A DNA stretch of 5,502 bases from Balneolia bacterium. GTDB lineage: Bacteria; Bacteroidota; Rhodothermia; Balneolales; Cyclonatronaceae. Position numbers and translations under genes: made by a program. Under the pieces are notes generated by a model, which did no database searches, was not told the DNA's origin, and saw only the letters and a program-made list of their open reading frames with translations. The stretch spans positions 1-5,502 of the forward strand of contig PXDL01000294.1 in assembly GCA_003566395.1 (NCBI GenBank). The letters run 5' to 3'. Positions 1 to 5,502 of the stretch are shown one piece after another (the first letter of the stretch is position 1; each line of letters begins with the position of its first letter).

Positions 1-2948
1 CCGACTGGATATTATTAGGTACTTCCGACGACGGGCCAACTCCAGGTTTCGGTGCTGGACATGAGATTAATGCACTATACTGGCAGCTTGATGAAGACTT
101 TCTTTATTTCGCTATTGCTGGAAACGTACAAGACGGGAATTCAATAATTCTATTTATTGATACAGAACCAGGTGGTTATGGCACAGCAGACTATGGGAGA
201 TCAGATGCACCAGCAGGAATCAATAATCTCAATTCAGGGATAAATTTTAATGGTGACTTTGCAGCCAATTATGGCATTAGAATAGGTTCTTCGCTTGAAG
301 GTAATTACTTTCTTGATCTGTACACTTTAAGTGGTACAGCAGGAGACGGAGGAGGACCAAACAATTTCTTGGGAGATGCAAATAGTGATGAACTTGGCGC
401 TAATCCAGCTAACTCTGACCAAACACGTGGTTTTGAGTTCAGAATACCCCTTAATGATATCGATTTTGATGAATCACATGCTTTAAAAGCATTTGCGATG
501 TATGCCGGTAATAGTGGTTTTTTATCAAATCAGTTTATCACAAGAGCTGGCTCAGGGCAAGGAAACTTTGGGGGTGGAGCGGTCAATTTCGACAACGAGC
601 CCCCTTCATTTGTTAATTTGGAGATTATATCCACCAATGATGGTGATTATACGGATGCCAGCAACTGGAATATTTTAAGGTCACCAGATACTGATGGCAG
701 CAGAGTAACGATTGATTCTGAAATCACGTTAAATAGTAATGTAACAGTATCGTCTTTAACTATAAATTCCGATGCTGAATTCACCGCCACCGACGGCTCA
801 GACCGCACGCTTACAATCGTGAAGTCTTCACCAGGCGATGAGGTTACATTCACCAATAACGGCACATGGAGTAACGGTGCAGCCAATAGCACAGTAGTTT
901 TCTCAGGTGAACCTGATGCAGGCGACGCCCGGCACCAAATTCGAGGTACATCAACAACAGAGTTTTATAATATTACAGTAAATAAAACAGACGGCGGCAG
1001 CAATGTTGGTGTTGATATCCAGAACGCAGTCGTACTTAATGAATTTACAATCGGTAACGGTGGTTTTATAGCCGAAGATTTACCAGCAGGATTCTACGAT
1101 GAAGATGCTATTTTAAGATTTAATCAGGGAGAAGATGCCACGTTTAACGTAAGTGAAGGTGACAGAACCTGGTCAACTACAGAAGTACCAAACAGTATTA
1201 CAATTTCATCCGGAACTGTTAATCTCCAGCGTCCTCGTGAATTTGATCAGACGCTATTGATTGAAGATGGCGGTGCATTAACAGTCGATACTGATGGCCA
1301 TACCGGAAGTTTGACGGTGCTTGAAGGTGGTGTAATCAGAAATGAAAGTGGAGGTAGCATTACAACGGCTGATAATGTGACTATTGCATCCGGTGCTTTT
1401 TTAATCAATGACGGCACCATTACAGGTGACATTACATTTCAGCGTATCCTCGAAAGCCCCGATTTCGATAGTGAGTCAGATCCGCCTGTTACAGGCCATT
1501 GGGTATCTATGGGCTCACCTGTTGCGGGTAATTTTGCTGGTGCCGGTGGGTTACTCGATAAGATTTGGACTCAGGGGTTTGATGGCTCAAATGACAACTC
1601 TGCGAATGCACAACAACGACCGAATGTAATCTATTTTGATGAAACTATTCCAGGAGATTGGGATGAGGTAAATAAGTTTGTTGCACCGTCTTCAAACGCA
1701 ATAACCGCTGGCAGAGGGTTCTTTGTTTACTTATTTGAGAGAACAGAAAGAGACAGTGAAGATCCCTCTACAATTGTAGATTATACTGAGCCATTTCAAA
1801 TTGCAGGAACGCAGAACAGCTCTACTTCTGCATTCCCATTTCCTGTTACATACTCAACTGATGAAGCCACACCGGAACTTCAGCGAGGTGTAAACCTGAT
1901 CGCTAACCCATGGGCAGCACCAATAGAGTGGAATGACGGGGACTGGACTAACTCTGCTAATTTTAATAGCCATATTTATATCTATAATCCTGAAACAGAT
2001 GCAGTTGAACCTCACGAGGAAAATGCAGGATTTTTCATTGCACCATTTCAGGGTTTCTATGTGGTGGGATTGAATACTAATGCCGATGAGCTAAGTGTAC
2101 AACCTGCTGCAAGAGGAGTAACCTCGGGTGATACTCACGTTAATACAACTGTTGAAAAACCTGCAATTGAGCTAAGTGCATCAGTCGGTGAATTTACATC
2201 TTCATCGAGAATTAGATTTGGCGAAGAATTTGAAGTAGGCTTGGACAGAAGGGATGCGTTTGCATTTAGCCCTATGACAGGTAGTTTCGCCCTAATGTTT
2301 ACTATGGCTGATGATGCAGCTTTATCAGTAAACAGTCTGCCTGTTGAGTTCGCCAACCCAATTTCTATACCCCTCAGCTTGTCTGCCTACGATAACTATG
2401 AGCCCGTTTCTGGAATTGCACAAATTGAATGGGATGTTTTTTCAACCATTCCAGCAGATTGGGAAGTATTGCTGATCGATCATGAAAATGGTTCGGTAAC
2501 GGACATGCGTGATGCTGAAAAATACTCATTTGAGTTGACCACTTCAGGTAACCTTGCCAAAAGCTCAGATGGTTTGTTCAAAGTGAAACAGCCTATGGTG
2601 AATGCAAGAAGTTTTGAGCAACGTTTCGAAATTGTTGTTTCTCCCGAAGCATCTACATCAGCTCCTGCTGACAGCGATTTGCCGCAGAAGTTAGCCCTCA
2701 GCCAAAACTATCCAAACCCGTTCAACCCGGTTACGCAGATCAGCTACGACCTGCCCGAATCCGCGGATGTGCGTCTGGAAGTCTATAACGTACAGGGCCA
2801 GCGCGTAGCCACGCTCGTAAACGGCACCCAAAACGCCGGCACCCACCAGGTCAGTTTCGATGCCGGCCGCCTCGCCAGCGGCGTGTACCTCTACCGCCTC
2901 CAGGCAGGAAACACGGTGCTCACGAGAAAAATGATGTTGGTGAAGTAA
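1..2948 (+). CDS. Large secreted multidomain protein with T9SS type A-like C-terminal sorting tail (5' end missing)
   Basis: The frame is open from base 3 to the TAA at 2946-2948, giving 981 visible residues with no start inside the window. The TTG at 369 lies inside continuous domain sequence and is not a start. Visible residues 1-200 look like a beta-sandwich of the DOMON/CBM9 kind: an ALYWQLDEDFLYFAIAGN stretch, then ILFIDTEPGG, then a closing FEFRIPL ... FLSNQF pattern. Residues about 209-480 are Gly/Asn/Thr/Val-rich with solenoid-like repeats (SLTIN, SLTVLEGG, NVTIASGA). Residues 498-890 form a module shared with the downstream gene: GHWVSMGSPV, WTQGF at 522, AGRGFFVY, NLIANPW at 631, FQGFYVV, IPADWEVLLID at 816. 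The tail starts at SQNYPNPFNP (900-909) and ends RKMMLVK. In known T9SS cargo this tail directs export across the outer membrane and is cleaved; here that role is inferred. There are no cysteines and no recognisable catalytic motif. The probable role is a surface or released binding protein, ligand unknown. GC content jumps at about 2640, where the tail region begins. Confidence 0.9.
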   Translation, partial: DWILLGTSDDGPTPGFGAGHEINALYWQLDEDFLYFAIAGNVQDGNSIILFIDTEPGGYGTADYGRSDAPAGINNLNSGINFNGDFAANYGIRIGSSLEGNYFLDLYTLSGTAGDGGGPNNFLGDANSDELGANPANSDQTRGFEFRIPLNDIDFDESHALKAFAMYAGNSGFLSNQFITRAGSGQGNFGGGAVNFDNEPPSFVNLEIISTNDGDYTDASNWNILRSPDTDGSRVTIDSEITLNSNVTVSSLTINSDAEFTATDGSDRTLTIVKSSPGDEVTFTNNGTWSNGAANSTVVFSGEPDAGDARHQIRGTSTTEFYNITVNKTDGGSNVGVDIQNAVVLNEFTIGNGGFIAEDLPAGFYDEDAILRFNQGEDATFNVSEGDRTWSTTEVPNSITISSGTVNLQRPREFDQTLLIEDGGALTVDTDGHTGSLTVLEGGVIRNESGGSITTADNVTIASGAFLINDGTITGDITFQRILESPDFDSESDPPVTGHWVSMGSPVAGNFAGAGGLLDKIWTQGFDGSNDNSANAQQRPNVIYFDETIPGDWDEVNKFVAPSSNAITAGRGFFVYLFERTERDSEDPSTIVDYTEPFQIAGTQNSSTSAFPFPVTYSTDEATPELQRGVNLIANPWAAPIEWNDGDWTNSANFNSHIYIYNPETDAVEPHEENAGFFIAPFQGFYVVGLNTNADELSVQPAARGVTSGDTHVNTTVEKPAIELSASVGEFTSSSRIRFGEEFEVGLDRRDAFAFSPMTGSFALMFTMADDAALSVNSLPVEFANPISIPLSLSAYDNYEPVSGIAQIEWDVFSTIPADWEVLLIDHENGSVTDMRDAEKYSFELTTSGNLAKSSDGLFKVKQPMVNARSFEQRFEIVVSPEASTSAPADSDLPQKLALSQNYPNPFNPVTQISYDLPESADVRLEVYNVQGQRVATLVNGTQNAGTHQVSFDAGRLASGVYLYRLQAGNTVLTRKMMLVK
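2871..2948 (+). repeat. Near-identical 3' gene end, copy 1 (copy 2 at 5420-5497)
   Basis: The last 78 bases of the first gene, stop codon included, align without gaps to the last 78 bases of the second gene (5420-5497), with 6 mismatches counted by hand (about 92% identity). The encoded peptides (LASGVY to RKMMLVK) differ at one of 25 residues. Identity is clearly lower upstream in the tail and much lower in the rest of the shared module. This could reflect recent recombination between tails or strong constraint on the sorting signal. Confidence 0.85.
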
Positions 2949-3002
2949 TTCAAAATTCAAAATGTAGATTCGTAGCGGAGCGAAGAACCGCGCAGCGCTT
3001 TC

Positions 3003-3047
3003 AAAATGGCCGGTTCGCGGATGTTTCCGTGGATCGGCCACTTTTTT
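3003..3047 (+). terminator. Intrinsic (rho-independent) terminator of the first gene
   Basis: A 15-base left arm (3007-3021, TGGCCGGTTCGCGGA) faces a 15-base right arm (3026-3040, TCCGTGGATCGGCCA) across a TGTT tetraloop at 3022-3025. All 15 positions pair in the + strand transcript: 12 Watson-Crick and 3 G-U pairs. AAAA precedes the stem and TTTTTT follows one base after it (3042-3047). It begins about 55 bases after the first gene's stop. In a minus-strand transcript the three G-U pairs become C-A mismatches, so the structure favours + strand termination. It argues against read-through into the downstream gene. Confidence 0.82.
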
Positions 3048-3178
3048 ATCAGGAACCATCGGTCCGAATAGCTCGCCGCATATCGTGCAACTAATTGATC
3101 CTGAATTACTTCCAAACCCTGATTGCGGGATGACGTAGTTGGGGCGCCGGGAAATGGCTTCGATTTTTGCAATCGATA
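3048..3178. other. Unexplained spacer block between terminator and tandem array
   Basis: About 130 bases with no supportable gene. They include a short hairpin TCGATT/AATCGA (3160-3165 with 3171-3176) with no T-run on either side, a GCGGGATGACG segment (3125-3135) and a GGGGCGCCGGG segment (3141-3151). The minus strand is open across this block and the terminator, but that frame starts inside the tandem array and shows no recognised domain, so I do not call it. The block looks like ordinary spacer or part of a dispersed intergenic element. Confidence 0.4.
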
Positions 3179-3266
3179 AACTCCCCAACTCCCCAACTCC
3201 CCAACTCCTAAACTTCTCAACTTTTCAACTTCTCAACTCCTAAACTCCTAAACTCCCCAACTCTAA
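3179..3266. repeat. 8-bp tandem repeat array (AACTCCCC-type units)
   Basis: Ten consecutive 8-base units run without any indel from 3179 to 3258, followed by a decayed eleventh (AACTCTAA, 3259-3266). In order they are AACTCCCC three times, AACTCCTA, AACTTCTC, AACTTTTC, AACTTCTC, AACTCCTA twice, AACTCCCC. AACT is invariant in every unit; only the last four bases vary, among C, T and a final A. The + strand contains no G from 3176 to 3272. The array sits between the terminator of the first gene and the possible promoter of the second. The copies differ, so it is not a freshly expanded pure repeat. Confidence 0.93.
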
Positions 3267-3282
3267 AAAAAAGAGCATTTTC

Positions 3283-3311
3283 TTGACCTATTCACACTTA
3301 AATAGTAATTT
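3283..3311 (+). promoter_or_regulatory. Possible promoter of the second gene
   Basis: TTGACC at 3283-3288 matches five of six bases of a -35 box and is followed after exactly 17 bases by TAATTT (3306-3311), a weak -10 match. The overlapping GTAATTTG (3305-3312) also resembles the TAnnTTTG -7 element of Bacteroidota promoters only loosely, with a 19-base gap to the TTG. Start of transcription near 3318 would leave an untranslated leader of about 75 bases before the ATG at 3392. Position downstream of a terminator and upstream of a complete gene supports it; the motif match alone does not prove it. Confidence 0.4.
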
Positions 3312-3391
3312 GAATTTTGCACGTATCAGGCCGTGAGGGCGACTTTTACTTCATTCTTTTATTACTTCACAAACATCGGGCAGCCAATTCT

Positions 3392-5497
3392 ATGATCAGA
3401 ACACTACACATCAGCTTGAGTATTGTATTTCTATTGTTTGCTGGAGGCATTGGCAGTCAATCAGTTGCGCAGGTTACGGTGGCGGCGGATGATGCTTCAA
3501 ACTATACGACGTGGGGCGCATCAGATAACAGCGGCGGCTATGGATTCGGCGACTGGGTTTTTAACACGAGTGGTGTCGGTAACGTTTTTGTGGGAAGTTC
3601 CACGCCGCACGGTGGATGGACTAACAGCATTAATTCTGACGGCCAGGCGCTCGGATTGTGGAATTCGGGCGGTGCGGCTACGGTCGCGCGGCGAGTTGTA
3701 AACCCTGATAGCTGGGGCCCGGGCGCGCAGCTATCGGTTCAGGTGTCATACCGCTTTACAGGCACAAAAGGAATTAACATTCAGAACGCATCCGGCTCAA
3801 ATCTCTATTTCCTGGATATCAGAGATGATAATTTGGTGCATACAGGAGGATCAAGATCACAAACAGCGTGGACGAATCAGCGCGAATTTGGCGAGATTCT
3901 GAACATCGTTTTTACTCAGAATGAGAGTTCGATATCATATAATATCTCGGGTATTCATCCCTCAAGCCCTATAATTTCAGGAAGCGTCAGCGGAACGCTT
4001 CATCAGATCACGTTTTTTAACAACGCCAACGAAGGCGGCGACGACCAGAATTTCTACATCAACAATTTCGAAATTAACAAGCCGGGCGAAGCCGAAATAA
4101 ACGGCCCGCGTGGATGGCGCGTGCTCAGCTCTCCGGTTGAAACAACGTACAACGATCTGATCGGCCACCTATGGACACAGGGTTTTCCCGGATCAGACGG
4201 CGAGCAGGGGTTTTCGAACGTCCGCGTGCTTGAAGGCGGAGCCGCGCAGGACCCCTCGAGTTATGTGAGTATTGGTCACATCAACGATCCGGTAGAATCC
4301 GGCCGCGGATTCCTGATGTTCGTGTACGAACTGGATAATCCCACGACAGGAGAGGGCACCTTCCCGAAAATCCTGAACGTAAGCGGCACCGAACCCGGTG
4401 AAGACGTATCCGTTCCGGGCCTGAATCCCGGCGTTGATGTCTATAGCATGATTGGTAACCCGTTTCTTTCAGCCATCGACTTCGACAGTTTTTCCCGGGA
4501 TCAGGTTTACGGTACCGTCTGGGCCTACGATTATTCGGTTCCGGGATTTATCTCCTATAACGGCACGGGCGGCGACCTCACCGACGGCCTGATTGGTCCT
4601 TTTAACGGATACTTCGTGAGGTCAACAGGCGCCACGCCGGAGCTTACGATTCCGCGAAGTGCAAAAAGCAGCGCAACAGGAGCTGAGCTTCTCAATACCG
4701 AACAGCCGCGCTCCATTCGACTCCATGCAGAATCAGAAAACGGCCCGCACAGCAGCGCCTGGATCACCTTCCGTGATTCCGATGAAGAGCTCAGCGCCGA
4801 TCAGTTTTATCCGCTGGATTACCGCGCTTTTATGACACTTTTCACCGCCGATGAAGATCAGGCGCTGGATATCCGGAATTTGCCGTACGAGTTAGCCGGA
4901 ACCGTAACCTTACCGCTTCACCTCGAAGCATGGCAGCCCGGAGAACAGTCCGGCTTCGAACCTATGACCGGCTCCGTGATGCTTACCTGGCCCGAGCTAA
5001 ACAATATTCCCCCGGACTGGAACATCACGCTGATGGACACCCAAACCGGCGAGGTCATCGACCTTATGTACGCCAACAGCTACGAATTTACGCTGGATGC
5101 GCCCAAAAATGCGGCCACGCTGACACACAAAGTCGCGCTGCGTTCCCCTGATCTAAGCGAAAAATCCCCCGCGCGCTTCAACCTCATTCTCTCCCGGCAA
5201 ACCACAAGCACCCCGGCCGATAGTGATCTGCCGCGCGAAATCACCCTGAACCAGAATTACCCGAATCCGTTCAACCCAACGACGCAAATCAGCTACGACT
5301 TACCCGAAGCAGCTGACGTGCGCCTCGAAATATATAACGTCCAGGGTCAGCGCATTTCCACGTTAGTCAACGCCCGTCAAACCCCCGGCACCCACCACGC
5401 CACCTTCAACGCCGGCACCCTCGCCAGCGGCGTGTACATCTACCGGCTCCAGGCGGGAAACACGGTTCTCACGCGGAAAATGATGTTGGTGAAGTAA
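3392..5497 (+). CDS. Secreted protein with ConA-like N-terminal domain and T9SS type A-like C-terminal sorting tail
   Basis: Complete, 701 residues, ATG at 3392 to TAA at 5495-5497. This start is preferred over the in-frame TTG at 3317 because it begins a classical signal peptide: MIRT, hydrophobic core about 9-20, SVA/Q cleavage after residue 26, leaving an N-terminal Gln as is common in Bacteroidota. No strong Shine-Dalgarno is visible. Residues about 30-230 (GGYGFGDWVF, VFVGSS, ALGLW, NFYINNFEI) resemble a concanavalin-A-like beta-sandwich seen in secreted proteins of Bacteroidota and neighbours; this is fold-level recognition only. Residues 241-608 repeat the module of the upstream gene: GWRVLSSPV, WTQGF at 261, SGRGFLMFV, MIGNPF at 353, FNGYFV, MTLFTADEDQAL, IPPDWNITLMD at 539. 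The tail starts at NQNYPNPFNP (620-629) and ends RKMMLVK, a T9SS-style export and anchoring signal. No cysteine and no catalytic motif are seen. It is likely a surface or released adhesin or binding protein; the ligand is unknown. Confidence 0.93.
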   Translation: MIRTLHISLSIVFLLFAGGIGSQSVAQVTVAADDASNYTTWGASDNSGGYGFGDWVFNTSGVGNVFVGSSTPHGGWTNSINSDGQALGLWNSGGAATVARRVVNPDSWGPGAQLSVQVSYRFTGTKGINIQNASGSNLYFLDIRDDNLVHTGGSRSQTAWTNQREFGEILNIVFTQNESSISYNISGIHPSSPIISGSVSGTLHQITFFNNANEGGDDQNFYINNFEINKPGEAEINGPRGWRVLSSPVETTYNDLIGHLWTQGFPGSDGEQGFSNVRVLEGGAAQDPSSYVSIGHINDPVESGRGFLMFVYELDNPTTGEGTFPKILNVSGTEPGEDVSVPGLNPGVDVYSMIGNPFLSAIDFDSFSRDQVYGTVWAYDYSVPGFISYNGTGGDLTDGLIGPFNGYFVRSTGATPELTIPRSAKSSATGAELLNTEQPRSIRLHAESENGPHSSAWITFRDSDEELSADQFYPLDYRAFMTLFTADEDQALDIRNLPYELAGTVTLPLHLEAWQPGEQSGFEPMTGSVMLTWPELNNIPPDWNITLMDTQTGEVIDLMYANSYEFTLDAPKNAATLTHKVALRSPDLSEKSPARFNLILSRQTTSTPADSDLPREITLNQNYPNPFNPTTQISYDLPEAADVRLEIYNVQGQRISTLVNARQTPGTHHATFNAGTLASGVYIYRLQAGNTVLTRKMMLVK
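5420..5497 (+). repeat. Near-identical 3' gene end, copy 2 (copy 1 at 2871-2948)
   Basis: Partner of the 78-base repeat at 2871-2948, with six substitutions and no gaps. ATTCA follows the stop of both genes almost at once (2948-2952, overlapping the last base of the first TAA, and 5498-5502), so similarity may continue beyond the right edge of the window. Confidence 0.85.
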
Positions 5498-5502
5498 ATT
5501 CA

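Noticed and set aside
369..371. TTG as start codon of the first gene
   Set aside because: The same frame is open back to base 3 and the 122 upstream codons form a continuous domain-like sequence with the part after it, so the gene is cut by the window edge.
3160..3176. Second terminator (TCGATT/AATCGA hairpin)
   Set aside because: The stem is only 6 bp, AT-rich, and lacks a T-run on either strand.
2691..3188. Minus-strand open frame of 165 codons
   Set aside because: Most of it is antisense to the tail of the first gene and the rest crosses the terminator; it looks like a shadow of GC-rich coding sequence.
2957..3220. Minus-strand open frame of 87 codons in the spacer
   Set aside because: It begins inside the tandem array, overlaps the terminator stem, has no recognised domain and no convincing start signal. 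It is kept only as a question in the findings.
3183..3258. Four-run G-quadruplex on the minus strand
   Set aside because: Only three GGGG runs are closely spaced; the fourth is over 50 bases away, so a stable canonical four-layer structure is not supported.
3179..3266. CRISPR array
   Set aside because: The units are 8 bases long and contiguous, with no spacers and no cas genes.
3261..3275. Hairpin CTCT/AGAG around an A-run
   Set aside because: A four-base stem with a seven-base loop is expected by chance in such low-complexity sequence.
3317..3319. TTG as start codon of the second gene
   Set aside because: It would put 25 unremarkable residues in front of a classical signal peptide that begins at the ATG at 3392, and it falls at the expected transcription start.

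Overview
The window holds two long genes on the + strand, one after the other. Both encode large, cysteine-free, probably exported proteins that end in the same kind of C-terminal secretion/sorting tail (YPNPFNP near the start of the tail, RKMMLVK at the very end). That tail matches the type A sorting domain of the type IX secretion system (T9SS) and its FlgD-Ig-like relatives. Together with the W-[RV]-[LS]-x-SPV ... WTQGF module that both proteins carry, and a signal peptide ending in SVA/Q, it points to the Bacteroidota/Balneolota side of the tree. A marine or salt-adapted Balneolota-type bacterium is my best guess. This is an inference from protein style; there is no rRNA or other phylogenetic marker here.

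Layout. Positions 1-2948 are the 3' part of a gene whose frame is already open at the left edge, so its true start and any signal peptide lie outside the window (981 residues visible). Positions 2949-3391 are a 443-base spacer. It holds a strong intrinsic terminator for the first gene (about 3003-3047), an unexplained block of about 130 bases, a striking tandem array of ten 8-base units in perfect register plus a decayed eleventh (3179-3266), and a possible promoter (3283-3311). Positions 3392-5497 are a complete second gene of 701 residues with its own signal peptide. Only five bases follow its stop.

The two proteins have unrelated N-terminal halves: a DOMON/CBM9-like beta-sandwich plus beta-solenoid-like region in the first, and a concanavalin-A-like sandwich in the second. 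They share a homologous C-terminal half of roughly 460-485 residues, of which the sorting tail is only the last 85 or so. The natural reading is two 'head-on-a-common-stalk' secreted proteins. The terminator and separate promoter suggest two independent transcription units rather than an operon. No enzyme active site could be recognised, and the substrates or ligands are unknown. The first gene is AT-rich until about position 2640, then jumps abruptly to a GC-rich tail region resembling the end of the second gene, which suggests domain shuffling or gene conversion of the tail.
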